The notes under the pieces are model-generated. The model ran no database searches and was not told the origin of the DNA. It worked only from the letters and a program-made list of their open reading frames with translations. DNA of 64,000 nucleotides from positions 84,427 to 148,426 of the forward strand of contig CAIKZO010000070.1 in assembly GCA_903832005.1 (NCBI GenBank), given 5' to 3'. Within the stretch, counting starts at the first letter, position 1; every line of letters begins with the position of its first letter. The translations under genes and the position numbers were made by a program. This stretch comes from Enhydrobacter aerosaccus (GTDB taxonomy: Bacteria; Pseudomonadota; Alphaproteobacteria; Reyranellales; Reyranellaceae). Positions 43,670 through 53,380 of the stretch are shown piece after piece.

Positions 43670-43691
43670 ATCGGTAACCTCATCTACCGAT
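43670..43691. promoter_or_regulatory. 7-bp palindrome upstream of the C-P lyase operon, candidate operator
   Basis: ATCGGTA (43670-43676) and TACCGAT (43685-43691) are perfect inverted arms around an eight-base spacer in the only gap (43651-43716) before phnG. A GntR-family repressor such as PhnF could bind here, but no phnF is in the window. An RNA hairpin is the alternative. Confidence 0.4.
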
Positions 43692-43716
43692 GGTGCGCTC
43701 CTTCAAGAGCGTACCC

Positions 43717-44190
43717 ATGGCAGCATCGATCGTTTCCAACACCGACGCACAAACACGGCGCCAACGGTGGCTTTCGCTATTGGCGAAAGCGCCTACCGAC
43801 CGATTGGAGGCGTTGTGGGGTGAGATCGGCTCGACGCCCACCTACACCGTACTGAGACGCCCCGAGATCGGCCTGGTGATGGTCAAGGGCCGCATCTCCG
43901 GCAGCGGCGCACCGTTTTGCGCGGGCGAGATGACCGTCACGCGAGCCGCGGTGCGCCTGGAAAGCGGCGAGTTGGGTTTCGGCTATGTCGGCGGTCGCCA
44001 TCCGCGCCAAGCCGAGATCGTGGCCGTCCTCGACGCGCTCGGCCAACGCACCGAGTGGCAGCAGGCGATCGAAGACAAGGTCGTGGCCCCGCTCGCGCAC
44101 GAAGCCGACGCACGGCGGCAGCTCGTGAAAGCTCGCGCCGCCGCCACCAAGGTCGATTTCTTCACCGTCGCCCGCGAGGCCGGACCATGA
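43717..44190 (+). CDS. phnG: C-P lyase subunit PhnG
   Basis: This 157-aa protein is part of the PhnGHIJ core that transfers a phosphonate to ribose-1-position and cleaves its C-P bond. It has RRQRWLSLLAKAPTDRLEALW near the start and the Gln/Arg-rich C terminus typical of PhnG, and its length matches the E. coli protein (150 aa). I chose the ATG at 43717, preceded by AAGAG, over 43690, whose codon falls inside a palindrome. It overlaps phnH by ATGA. Confidence 0.9.
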   Translation: MAASIVSNTDAQTRRQRWLSLLAKAPTDRLEALWGEIGSTPTYTVLRRPEIGLVMVKGRISGSGAPFCAGEMTVTRAAVRLESGELGFGYVGGRHPRQAEIVAVLDALGQRTEWQQAIEDKVVAPLAHEADARRQLVKARAAATKVDFFTVAREAGP

Positions 44191-44771
44191 CGACTCTCGC
44201 CGCCGGCTTCGCCGATCCGTCGCATGATGCGCAGCGCGTGTTCCGCTCGGTGCTCGAGGCCTTCTCCCATCCCGGCCGGATCGTCACCGTGCCGGCGGAA
44301 GCCGAGATGACAGGGTCGCTGTCGGCCGCCGCGACGGCCTTCGTGCTGACCGTCGTCGATCGGGAAACGCCGCTCTGGCTGGCCTCCGACCTCGACTCCG
44401 AAGAGGTGCGCACCTTCGTGCGCTTCCACACCGGCGCCCCCATCGTGGCCGACACGGGTGCCGCGACCTTCGCCCTGCTGACGCCGAGCCGCCAGCCGAT
44501 GCTCGACGGCTTCGCAATCGGGACCGATCCCTACCCTGACCGCTCGGCGACCGTGGTGATCCAGGTGCCCGCACTGCGCGGCGGGCCGAGCCGCACCTTG
44601 CGCGGTCCTGGCATCAACGGAAGTACCACCGTCACGATCGCGGGCTTGCCCGACTCCTTCTGGTCCGAATGGGCCGCCAATCGCGCGCTGTTTCCCTGTG
44701 GCGTCGATGTCGTCTTCGCCGCCGGTTCCGAACTGCTTGCGCTGCCGCGCAGCATTGCCGTGGAGAGCTGA
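44187..44771 (+). CDS. phnH: C-P lyase subunit PhnH
   Basis: This 194-aa core subunit of the C-P lyase complex contains AGFADPSHDAQRVFRSVLEAF and HPGRIVTVP at the N terminus and a C-terminal ANRALFPCGVDVVFAAG. It overlaps phnG by four bases and is separated from phnI by one base. The frame is open further upstream, but only inside phnG. Confidence 0.92.
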   Translation: MTTLAAGFADPSHDAQRVFRSVLEAFSHPGRIVTVPAEAEMTGSLSAAATAFVLTVVDRETPLWLASDLDSEEVRTFVRFHTGAPIVADTGAATFALLTPSRQPMLDGFAIGTDPYPDRSATVVIQVPALRGGPSRTLRGPGINGSTTVTIAGLPDSFWSEWAANRALFPCGVDVVFAAGSELLALPRSIAVES

Positions 44772-44772
44772 C

Positions 44773-45876
44773 ATGTACGTCGCGGTAAAAGGCGGAGAGA
44801 CGGCCATCGCCAACTCGCTCGACCTGGTCGCCGACAAGCGCCGCGGCGCGCGCGATCTTGCCGAGCTTACCCTCGACCAGATCGACCAGCAGCTCGGCCT
44901 CGCCGTCGACCGCGTGATGACGGAAGGCTCCTGCTACGACCGCTCGCTCGCCGCGCTGGCGATCAAGCAGGCCCGCGGCGACCTGATCGAGGCGATCTTC
45001 CTGCTGCGCGCCTATCGCACGACCTTGCCGCGTTTCGGCGATTCCGAGCCGCTGGATACGACGCGGATGGTCGCCGAACGGCGCATCTCGTCGACCTTCA
45101 AGGATGTGCCGGGTGGCCAGGTACTGGGGCCGACCTACGACTACACGCATCGCCTGCTCGATTTTTCGCTCGCCGCCGCGGGCGAACGGCCGGAGGCGCC
45201 GACCGCGCCCGTCGATGCAGCGCAGGCACTGCCCCGCGTCGGCGACATCCTCGAACGCGAAGGCATGCTCGAACCGCCGCCGGCCGCAAATGGTGAGGCG
45301 TCGCAGGACATCACCCGCACGCCGTTGGTGATGCCGGCCGATCGCCCGGTGCGCCTGCAGAACCTGGCGCGCGGCGACGAAGGCTTCCTGCTGGCGCTGG
45401 GCTACTCGACGCAGCGCGGCTACGGCAACAACCATCCTTTCGTGGGCGAGATCCGCTACGGCCAGGTGCCGGTGGCCTTCGTGCCCGAAGAACTCGGCTT
45501 CGAGATCGAACTGGCCGAGATCGACGTCACCGAATGCGACATGGTCAACCAGTTCGCCGGTGCGCATAACATTCCGCCGCAGTTCACGCGCGGCTATGGC
45601 CTGGCCTTCGGCCACGCCGAACGCAAGGCGATGGCCATGGCGCTGGTCGATCGCGCGCTACGCGCCGAGGAGCTTTCCGAGAACATTACGTCGCCCGCGC
45701 AGGATGAGGAATTCGTGCTGTCGCATTCCGACAGCGTCGAGGCCTCGGGCTTCGTGCAGCATCTCAAGCTGCCGCACTACGTCGACTTCCAGTCCGAGCT
45801 CGTCGTCGTGCGCACCCTGCGTCACGAAGTCGAGGAACGGAACCGGCAAGCGGTCCTCGACCAGGCCGCGGAGTGA
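44773..45876 (+). CDS. phnI: C-P lyase subunit PhnI
   Basis: This 367-aa subunit, with PhnG and PhnH, has purine-ribose triphosphate phosphonate exchange activity and starts the pathway. Typical blocks are MYVAVKGGETAIANS, SYNTH-like GSCYDRSLAALAIKQ, GYSTQRGYGNNHPF and AFGHAERKAMAMALVD. Start ATG at 44773 lies one base after the phnH stop. It is followed by phnJ with a two-base gap. Confidence 0.93.
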   Translation: MYVAVKGGETAIANSLDLVADKRRGARDLAELTLDQIDQQLGLAVDRVMTEGSCYDRSLAALAIKQARGDLIEAIFLLRAYRTTLPRFGDSEPLDTTRMVAERRISSTFKDVPGGQVLGPTYDYTHRLLDFSLAAAGERPEAPTAPVDAAQALPRVGDILEREGMLEPPPAANGEASQDITRTPLVMPADRPVRLQNLARGDEGFLLALGYSTQRGYGNNHPFVGEIRYGQVPVAFVPEELGFEIELAEIDVTECDMVNQFAGAHNIPPQFTRGYGLAFGHAERKAMAMALVDRALRAEELSENITSPAQDEEFVLSHSDSVEASGFVQHLKLPHYVDFQSELVVVRTLRHEVEERNRQAVLDQAAE

Positions 45877-45878
45877 CC

Positions 45879-46745
45879 ATGCCCGACACGCACGACACAA
45901 GCTCCAGCGACAGCGCTTATAATTACGCCTACCTCGACGAGCAGACCAAGCGGATGATCCGCCGCGCGATCCTGAAGGCGGTCGCCGTGCCGGGCTATCA
46001 GGTGCCGTTCGGCGGGCGCGAGATGCCGCTGCCCTACGGCTGGGGCACCGGCGGCATCCAGGTGACGGCCGCCATCATCGGCCGCGACGACACGTTGAAG
46101 GTGATCGACCAGGGCGCCGACGACACGACCAACGCCGTCTCGATCCGCCGCTTCTTCGCCAAGGTGGCCGATGTCGCCACGACGACGCGCACGGAGGAGG
46201 CGACGGTCATCCAGACGCGACATCGCGTGCCGGAGACGCCGCTCAAGGAAGGCCAGATCCTGGTCTTCCAGGTGCCGATTCCCGAACCGCTGCGCATGCT
46301 GGAGCCACGCGAGACCGAAACGCGCACCTTGCACGCCCTCACCGAATACGGCGGCATGCAGGTCAGTCTCTACGAGAGCATCGCCCGTCACGGCCGCATC
46401 TCGAAGGCCTACAACTATCCGGTGCTGGTGAACGGCCGCTACATGATGAGCCCGTCGCCGATCCCGAAGTTCGACAACCCGAAGCTCGACAACAACGCCG
46501 CCCTGCAGCTCTACGGCGCCGGGCGCGAGAAGCGCATCTATGCCGTGCCGCCCTATACGCCGGTGAAGAGTCTCGACTTCGACGATCATCCGTTCGAGAT
46601 CGAGACCTGGAGCGAGTGCTGCGCGCTCTGCGGCTCCAAGGAAAGCTTCCTCGACGAGATGATCGTCGATGACGACGGCAAGCGCCTGTTCGTCTGCTCG
46701 GACACCGACTATTGCCAGGAACGGCAACAGGCGGACAAGCCATGA
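45879..46745 (+). CDS. phnJ: C-P lyase radical-SAM subunit PhnJ
   Basis: This 288-aa protein catalyses the C-P bond cleavage. Its iron-sulfur Cys ligands are visible as Cys248-x2-Cys251-x21-Cys273, the unusual PhnJ spacing, with a further Cys279. The Gly that becomes a glycyl radical is in VPGYQVPF (Gly39). I chose the ATG at 45879, with GGAG five bases upstream; a GTG at 45873 overlapping the phnI stop is in the same frame. It overlaps phnK by four bases. Confidence 0.93.
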   Translation: MPDTHDTSSSDSAYNYAYLDEQTKRMIRRAILKAVAVPGYQVPFGGREMPLPYGWGTGGIQVTAAIIGRDDTLKVIDQGADDTTNAVSIRRFFAKVADVATTTRTEEATVIQTRHRVPETPLKEGQILVFQVPIPEPLRMLEPRETETRTLHALTEYGGMQVSLYESIARHGRISKAYNYPVLVNGRYMMSPSPIPKFDNPKLDNNAALQLYGAGREKRIYAVPPYTPVKSLDFDDHPFEIETWSECCALCGSKESFLDEMIVDDDGKRLFVCSDTDYCQERQQADKP

Positions 46746-47521
46746 GCGACGGCGCGCCGCTTCTATCTACCCGCGGTCTCACCAAGCGCTTCGGCGGTCG
46801 TGCCGCGTGCCGCGACGTCAGCTTCGACCTGTGGCCCGGCGAAGTGCTGGGCATCGTGGGCGAATCGGGCTCGGGCAAGACCACGTTGCTGAACTGCCTG
46901 GCCGGCCGCCTCGAGCCCGACGAAGGCTCGGTCACCTACGAGACCGCCTCGATGGGCACGGTCGATGTGCACGGCCTGTCCGAAGCCCGGCGCCGCCTTC
47001 TCGCCCGCACCGAATGGGGTTTCGTGAACCAGGACGCGCGTGACGGCCTGCGCATGGGCGTGAGCGCCGGCGCCAACATCGGCGAGCGGCTGATGGCGAT
47101 CGGCGGCCGGCACTACGGCAACATCCGACGGGACGCTTCCGACTGGATGACGCGGGTAGAGCTCGACCTCGGTCGCCTCGACGACCGGCCGACAACCTTC
47201 TCCGGCGGCATGCGTCAGCGCCTGCAGATCGCGCGCAACCTCGTCAGCAATCCGCGGCTGGTCTTCATGGACGAGCCGACCGGCGGCCTCGACGTCTCGG
47301 TGCAGGCGCGCATCCTCGATCTGCTGCGCGGGCTGGTCGACCGCTTTCATCTGTCGGCCGTGCTGGTGACGCACGATCTCGGTGTTGCACGCCTGCTCAC
47401 GCATCGCCTGATGGTGATGCAGGGTGGCACGGTGGTCGAACACGGCCTCACCGACCAGGTGCTCGACGATCCGCAGCACGCCTACACGCAGATGCTCGTC
47501 GCTTCCATTTTGCCGGTGTAG
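46742..47521 (+). CDS. phnK: C-P lyase ABC-type ATPase PhnK
   Basis: This 259-aa ABC ATPase resembles peptide-importer ATPases but associates with the C-P lyase core rather than a permease. Walker A is GESGSGKTT, signature TFSGGMRQRLQIARNL and Walker B VFMDEPTGGLD. The region around WGFVNQDARDGLRMGVSAGANIGERL is characteristic. Starts with an ATGA overlap after phnJ and ends three bases before phnL. Confidence 0.92.
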   Translation: MSDGAPLLSTRGLTKRFGGRAACRDVSFDLWPGEVLGIVGESGSGKTTLLNCLAGRLEPDEGSVTYETASMGTVDVHGLSEARRRLLARTEWGFVNQDARDGLRMGVSAGANIGERLMAIGGRHYGNIRRDASDWMTRVELDLGRLDDRPTTFSGGMRQRLQIARNLVSNPRLVFMDEPTGGLDVSVQARILDLLRGLVDRFHLSAVLVTHDLGVARLLTHRLMVMQGGTVVEHGLTDQVLDDPQHAYTQMLVASILPV

Positions 47522-47524
47522 CCG

Positions 47525-48219
<695 letters not shown>

Positions 48220-48223
<4 letters not shown>

Positions 48224-49365
48224 GCATCGAAGCGATCCTCACCAACGCCCGCGTGGTCACGCTCGACGCGGAATTCGACGGCACCGTGGTCATCCGCGAC
48301 GGCCGCATCGTCTCGGTCGATGAAGGCCGCTCTGACGCCCCCGGCGCGATCGATCTCGAGGGCGACTACCTCGTCCCCGGACTGGTCGAGCTGCATACCG
48401 ACAATCTCGAGAAGCACTTCGCGCCGCGACCCGGCGTCAAGTGGCCGAGCCTGCCGGCGGTGATGGCGCACGATACACAGATCGCCGCGGGCGGCATCAC
48501 CACCGTGTTCGACTCGCTGGCGCTGGGCGACGTGCGCGGCGAGACCGACCGGGTGAAGAACAAGGAGCGCATGATCGAGGCGATCTGCGCCACCAGCGAC
48601 CGCGGCCTGACCCGCGCCGAGCATCGGCTGCACCTGCGCTGTGAGATCGTGGCCGAAGACGCCGTCGAAAGCGTCGATCGCTGGATCGACCTGCCGATCG
48701 TGGGACTGATCTCGATCAACGACCACACGCCCGGCCAGCGCCAGTTCGTCGATCCGGAGAAGCTGCGGCTCTATCACACCAAGAAATACGGCATGACCAA
48801 CGACGAGTTCGACGTGTTCCGCGACCTGTCGATGACACTGCATGCGAAGAACGCCGTGAAGCACCGCAGCGAGATCGTGGCGCGTGCCCAGGCGCGGGCG
48901 CTGCCGATTGCCAGCCACGACGACGCCACGCGCGAGCACGTGCGCGAGGCGGTGCAGAACGGCATGACCATCGCCGAATTTCCGACCACGCTGGAAGCGG
49001 CCGAAGCCTCGCGCGAAGCCGGTCTCTCGGTGCTGGTGGGCGCGCCCAACGTCGTGCTGGGCGGATCGCACTCGGGCAACATCGCCGCGATCGACCTGAT
49101 CCGCGGCGGCAACGCCGAGATCCTGTCGTCCGACTACGTGCCGGCGAGCCTGATGGAAGGCATCTTCCGGCTGCCGCAGTCGGGCGCCGGCATCTCGCTG
49201 CCGCAGGCCGTGCGCTTTGCCTCCTTCAATCCCGCGCGGGCCGTGGGCCTCGATGACCGCGGCGAGATCGCCATCGAAAAGCGTGCCGACCTCGTCCGCG
49301 TGCGCATGATGGAAGGCGCGCCGATGGTGCGTTCCGTGTGGCGCGAGGGTGAGCGCGTTGTCTGA
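48220..49365 (+). CDS. phnM: Alpha-D-ribose 1-methylphosphonate 5-triphosphate diphosphatase PhnM
   Basis: This 381-aa amidohydrolase-superfamily enzyme removes diphosphate from the ribosyl-phosphonate intermediate. Metal-site residues are seen in VELHTDNLEKHF, ISINDHTPGQ, SHDDAT and SSDYVPASL. It overlaps phnL at the start and phnN at the end by 17 bases. Confidence 0.93.
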
Positions 49366-49942
49366 CCTCGGCGGACCGCTGGTCTACGTCATGGGCCCGT
49401 CCGGTGCGGGCAAGGACTCGGTGTTGAATCGCGCCCGCGAACTGCTGGCCGACGATGCGCCGGTGATCTTCGCCCATCGCTACATCACCCGCGCCGCCGA
49501 CGCCGGCGGCGAGAACCATGTGGCACTCAGCCCGGCGGAGTTTGGGCTGCGGCGCACGCACGGCCTGTTCGCCTTCCACTGGCGCGCGCACGGCAACGAA
49601 TACGGCATCGGCCGCGAGATCTACGCCTGGCGACGCGCGGGAATGACGGTCGTGGTCAGCGGCTCGCGCGAGCACTTCCAGCAGATCGGCGGCACTGACG
49701 ACGCCACGCACCCGGTGCTGATCACCGCGCCGCAGCAGCGGCTGGCGGAACGGCTGAGCGCCCGTGCGCGCGAGGATGCCGAGGCGGCGGCCGAGCGCCT
49801 GCAGCGCAGCGAGGCCTATGACGTGACCGACCGGCGGCTGGTGACGATCGTCAACGACGGCGCACTCGACGACGCCGCCCAGCGGTTCGTCAGCTTGCTC
49901 GCCACACTTCAGTACTCACCAGACGTCCGCCGCCGAGCCTGA
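49349..49942 (+). CDS. phnN: Ribose 1,5-bisphosphate phosphokinase PhnN
   Basis: This 197-aa guanylate-kinase-like P-loop protein (YVMGPSGAGKDSVLNRAR) phosphorylates ribose 1,5-bisphosphate to PRPP, returning the sugar to metabolism. The GTG at 49349 and the TTG at 49358 are both possible starts, each inside the phnM 3' end, with GAGGGTGAG just upstream. Its 3' end overlaps the convergent DUF1045 gene by 53 bases. Confidence 0.9.
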   Translation: MSALSDLGGPLVYVMGPSGAGKDSVLNRARELLADDAPVIFAHRYITRAADAGGENHVALSPAEFGLRRTHGLFAFHWRAHGNEYGIGREIYAWRRAGMTVVVSGSREHFQQIGGTDDATHPVLITAPQQRLAERLSARAREDAEAAAERLQRSEAYDVTDRRLVTIVNDGALDDAAQRFVSLLATLQYSPDVRRRA

Positions 49943-50621
49943 AGCGGGCCAGCACCGTGAACGGCCGCCCCGGCGCGCCCTGGCGGAAGACGCAGAGATC
50001 GCGGACCTGCAGTGGCCGATCGACGAAACCGCTGAAGCGCTTGCGCAGGATCGCCAGCACCGCCGCACGCTCGGCCGCGTCTTCGATGCGCCCGCTCAAG
50101 GTCAGGTGGAAGCGCCACTCCTCCAGCACATGGGGATAGCCCCAGCGCAGCAGCAGCGCGTCCTGGCGCGGCGACAGACCCGAGGCGCGCCGGCGCGCCA
50201 GCTCGGCCTCGTCGGCCGGACGCCGGAACTCGTCGAACTCGACGACACAGCGATCGGCCAGGTCCTGCAGCGCCGTGCAGCGCTCGGCCGGTACGAGGGC
50301 CAGGAAGCTGCCGATTTCGGCCAGCGTCATCGAGGGCACCGTAACCGGCTGCAGGCTCGAGGCGAAGCGGCCCACCGCGTCGACGAAATCGCGCTCGGTG
50401 GCGTCTTCGACCAGCACGATCGGCGCCTTCAACGTGCCGTGGAAACCGTACATCCGCGGGTCGGCGGTGATCTCCGCCAGCCGCTCCGGCGTGAAGCCCG
50501 ACAGCAGCGGCTGGCGACGCAGGCGGCCGCCCTCGGGGCTGATGCCGAGCCATTGGCCGGCGGCGACGGCGAGGCCTTCGTCGGCCCGCGGTGCGTAATA
50601 GACTGCGTAACGTTCGCTCAA
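49890..50621 (-). CDS. DUF1045 (2H-phosphoesterase-like) phosphonate metabolism protein
   Basis: This 243-aa protein has the two HxT motifs of 2H phosphoesterases: His61-Gly-Thr63 (FHGTLKAP) and His172-Leu-Thr174 (HLTLSG). The family (TIGR03223) occurs with C-P lyase genes. Start is a TTG at 50621 overlapping the phnE2 stop (TTGA). The window has no phnP, whose enzyme opens ribosyl 1,2-cyclic phosphate, so this protein may fill that step (inference). It is the last gene of the phnC-D-E1-E2 operon. Confidence 0.88.
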   Translation of the reverse strand: MSERYAVYYAPRADEGLAVAAGQWLGISPEGGRLRRQPLLSGFTPERLAEITADPRMYGFHGTLKAPIVLVEDATERDFVDAVGRFASSLQPVTVPSMTLAEIGSFLALVPAERCTALQDLADRCVVEFDEFRRPADEAELARRRASGLSPRQDALLLRWGYPHVLEEWRFHLTLSGRIEDAAERAAVLAILRKRFSGFVDRPLQVRDLCVFRQGAPGRPFTVLARFRLGGGRLVSTEVWRAS

Positions 50622-51475
50622 TGGGAACCCTGACCGCGCTTGCCGATGAGGGCAAAGCGCAACTTGGTGGAAACGAAGTCGATGACGGCGACCGTCACCA
50701 GGATCATCAGGATGATGAACGAGGCTTGTTTCAACTCAAGGACACGAATGGCCTCGGAGAGCTGCAGGCCGATACCGCCCGCACCGACCACCCCCAGGAT
50801 GCTTGCAAAGCGCACGTTCGATTCGAAGAAATAGAGGATCTGGCTCGCCAGCACGGGGAAGACTTCCGGCAAGAGGCCGAAGCGCACGCCCAGCACCCGT
50901 CCGCCGCCGGCGGAGGTGATGCCTTCGACCGGCTTGCGGTCCGCTGCTTCGATCGCCTCGGAGAAGAGCTTGCCGAAACTGCCGATGTCGGAGGTCGCGA
51001 AGGCAAGCACGCCCGCGAACGGTCCGAGCCCGACGACGCCGATCCAGATCAGCGCCCAGATCAGGATGTCGACGCTGCGGATCGTGTCGAGCGAGCGCCT
51101 CGTCAGGAACGTCAGCATCCTCGAGGTCGTGACGTTGCGTGCCGCGAGCAGTCCGAGCGGCACCGCCAGTACGGCAGCGACCAGGGTTCCCAGCAGGGCA
51201 ATCGCAATCGTCTCGATCAGTCCCGACAGATAGAGGCGGAACATCGCCCAGCTTTCGACCTCGGGCGGAACCATCAGGACGAAGACGTCCCACAGCTTGC
51301 CGACACCCGAGAGGGTCTTGAGATCGAAGAAACCGAGATAGGCCATCCCGAGCAGCAACAACCCGAACGCACCACCGAAGACGTAGACCACCGACCGGTC
51401 GCGGCGCGCGCCGCCGAAATGGCCGGGATGGCGTGCCCGCATCGCGGCAAGGTCGATCTGGCCGGGATCCAGCAT
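50618..51475 (-). CDS. phnE: Phosphonate ABC transporter permease PhnE (second copy)
   Basis: This 285-aa membrane protein has six or so spans and the PhnE signature region EAIEAADRKPVEGITSAGG, followed by RFASILGVVGAGGIG near residue 225. It pairs with the other PhnE to form the channel. I chose the ATG at 51475, which shares a base with the phnE1 stop (TGATG); the same frame stays open for a long way upstream but only as a shadow of phnE1. Confidence 0.92.
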   Translation of the reverse strand: MLDPGQIDLAAMRARHPGHFGGARRDRSVVYVFGGAFGLLLLGMAYLGFFDLKTLSGVGKLWDVFVLMVPPEVESWAMFRLYLSGLIETIAIALLGTLVAAVLAVPLGLLAARNVTTSRMLTFLTRRSLDTIRSVDILIWALIWIGVVGLGPFAGVLAFATSDIGSFGKLFSEAIEAADRKPVEGITSAGGGRVLGVRFGLLPEVFPVLASQILYFFESNVRFASILGVVGAGGIGLQLSEAIRVLELKQASFIILMILVTVAVIDFVSTKLRFALIGKRGQGSH

Positions 51476-52359
51476 CAGTGTCCTTCCACCAGGCCGATCA
51501 GGCGATGCCGGATCTTGCCCGTGAAGATGTCGATCACCGCCACCGTCACGATGATCATCACCAGGATGGCCGAGACGTCGGAGTAGTAGAATTTGCGGAT
51601 CGCCTCGAACAGGTCCATGCCGATGCCGCCGGCGCCGACGAAGCCCAGCACGGCGCTCTCGCGCACGTTGATCTCGAAGCGCAGCAGGGTGTAGCTGACG
51701 AAATTCGACATGACCTGCGGCAGCGCACCGAAGCGCATCGAGACATGCCACGGCGCGCCCGTCGCCTGCACGCCTTCGACCGGCTTCGAGTCGATGTTCT
51801 CGACGACCTCGGCGAAGAGCTTGCCCAGCGCGCCCAGCGAATGGATCGCGATCGCCAGCACGCCCGCCATCGGGCCGAGGCCAAAGGCGATCACGAACAT
51901 CAGGGCGAATACCAGGCCCGGCACGGTGCGGCAGAATTCGCAGAAGCGGCGGACCGCGAAGCTCAGCCAGCGGCTCTGCGTGACGTTGGCGGCCGCGAGG
52001 AAGGCAAGGAAGAACGCGCCGATCGCACCGAGCGCGGTCCCGACATAGGCCATCACGATGGTCTCGCCGAGCAGGCGGGCCCAGCGCGGGAAGCCCCAAT
52101 ACCATTCGACGGGATCGGTGATGACCAGCGCGCCGCTGTCGAGGTGGAACAGCCGGCCGATGTAGCCGGTGAAGTTGCCGATCTTGGCGAAGAACAGCGA
52201 CGGCGAGACTTCGGCCACGATGCACGACAGGCCGACGGCCACCAGCATCACCGCGAACATGAGCAGTGTGTGGAGACGGCGCGCACGGACCTGCGCCGCG
52301 TAGGCCGCGATCAGCGGCCGGACCTGGACTTCGGGGAGCTGGGCGATCGGTGAAATCAC
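51475..52359 (-). CDS. phnE: Phosphonate ABC transporter permease PhnE (first copy)
   Basis: This 294-aa permease has a long N-terminal periplasmic-side segment and the family blocks FCRTVPGLVFALMFVIAFGLG, ENIDSKPVEGVQATG and RESAVLGFVGAGGIGMDL. It starts at a GTG (52359) with a weak ribosome-binding site, 70 bases after phnD, and is coupled to the second permease gene. Confidence 0.92.
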   Translation of the reverse strand: MISPIAQLPEVQVRPLIAAYAAQVRARRLHTLLMFAVMLVAVGLSCIVAEVSPSLFFAKIGNFTGYIGRLFHLDSGALVITDPVEWYWGFPRWARLLGETIVMAYVGTALGAIGAFFLAFLAAANVTQSRWLSFAVRRFCEFCRTVPGLVFALMFVIAFGLGPMAGVLAIAIHSLGALGKLFAEVVENIDSKPVEGVQATGAPWHVSMRFGALPQVMSNFVSYTLLRFEINVRESAVLGFVGAGGIGMDLFEAIRKFYYSDVSAILVMIIVTVAVIDIFTGKIRHRLIGLVEGH

Positions 52360-52388
52360 GCTGGCGCAACCATGCTCGACACAGGAGT

Positions 52389-52418
52389 GGGAGGCGACCG
52401 AGGGGTCAGCCGCCTCCC
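52389..52418 (-). other. Hairpin in the phnD-phnE1 gap
   Basis: GGGAGGCG (52389-52396) and CGCCTCCC (52411-52418) form a perfect 8-bp stem just downstream of phnD. Such hairpins after binding-protein genes often stabilise the 5' mRNA segment or partly terminate, giving more binding protein than permease. Confidence 0.5.
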
Positions 52419-52429
52419 GGGCTGGCTGC

Positions 52430-53344
52430 CTAACTCTTCTGCTTGCGCAGGCTATCGATGAACTTGATCAGCTCGATGACGCCTTCGTAGTACTTGGCGT
52501 CGACCTGCTTGAATTCCCTATCCTTGCCGTCCGACAGCTTGTCGAACGCGGCCTTGTCCTTGGTCGGCACTTCCTGGAAGGCCTTCCAGATATCGGCCTT
52601 GGCGTCGGCCGGCATGTCGGACAGGTAGCAGTAGGGGTCTTTCGGGATCAGGTCCGACTTCATGATGATGCGGAAGTCGTCCTTCTTCGCCAGGCCCTTG
52701 TTGGCCATGCGCGTGAGATTGGAGTCATCGTCGGAGTTCCACGCGTTGGCGGCGACGTCGACCGTCTTCTGCTGCAGCGCGATGATCGCGTTCTCGTGGC
52801 TGCCGGTGTAGGTGACGTGCGCGAAGTAGGAGTCCGGCACGATCTTCAGCTTGTTCAGGAGGAAGCGCGGCACGTTGTTGCCCGAGGTCGAGTTCGGATC
52901 GACGAGGCCCAGGTTCTTGCCCTTGAGATCCTCGATCGTCTTGTAGGGGCTGTCGGCGCGCACGTAGAACACCGAATAGTAGCCGATCGTGCCATCGCCG
53001 TTGACGCTGGTGCAGAACGGCTCGGTCTTCACGCCGGTGACGATCGCGCGCGCGTAGGAGGCGGGGCCGTAGCTCGCGAGGTGGATCGAGCCGTTGCGCT
53101 GGCCTTCGATCACCGCGGCATAGTCGTTGGCGATGCGCAGCGTGACCTTGGTGCCGAGCGTCTTCGACAGATATTCGACGAACGGCGCGTAGCGGTCGGC
53201 GACGCCCGATGCATTCTCGGCCGGGATGATACCCATCACCAGCTCGGGATACTTGGCCTGCCAGCCGGCGGCCCAGCCACTACGGGTGACGGCCAGCGAG
53301 CTGGCGGCGAGCGCCGTGCCGAGGATCTGTCGACGGTTGAACAT
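52430..53344 (-). CDS. phnD: Phosphonate ABC transporter substrate-binding protein PhnD
   Basis: This 304-aa periplasmic protein has a signal peptide (Tat-like RRQILGTALAASSLA, cleavage near GWAAG) and the PhnD fold: MGIIPAENASGVADRYAPF, HLASYGPASYARA and the phosphate-binding DPNSTSGNNVP. The ATG at 53344 follows AAGGAG seven bases upstream. It lies between phnC (36 bases) and phnE1. Confidence 0.93.
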   Translation of the reverse strand: MFNRRQILGTALAASSLAVTRSGWAAGWQAKYPELVMGIIPAENASGVADRYAPFVEYLSKTLGTKVTLRIANDYAAVIEGQRNGSIHLASYGPASYARAIVTGVKTEPFCTSVNGDGTIGYYSVFYVRADSPYKTIEDLKGKNLGLVDPNSTSGNNVPRFLLNKLKIVPDSYFAHVTYTGSHENAIIALQQKTVDVAANAWNSDDDSNLTRMANKGLAKKDDFRIIMKSDLIPKDPYCYLSDMPADAKADIWKAFQEVPTKDKAAFDKLSDGKDREFKQVDAKYYEGVIELIKFIDSLRKQKS

Positions 53345-53380
53345 GGAGAACTCCTTGTAAGCTTGCGAAACGATGAAGGA

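Noticed and set aside
50618..52369. A single 583-aa fused PhnE
   Set aside because: The N-terminal half is an out-of-frame shadow of phnE1. The real proteins are two permeases whose stop and start share a base at 51475.
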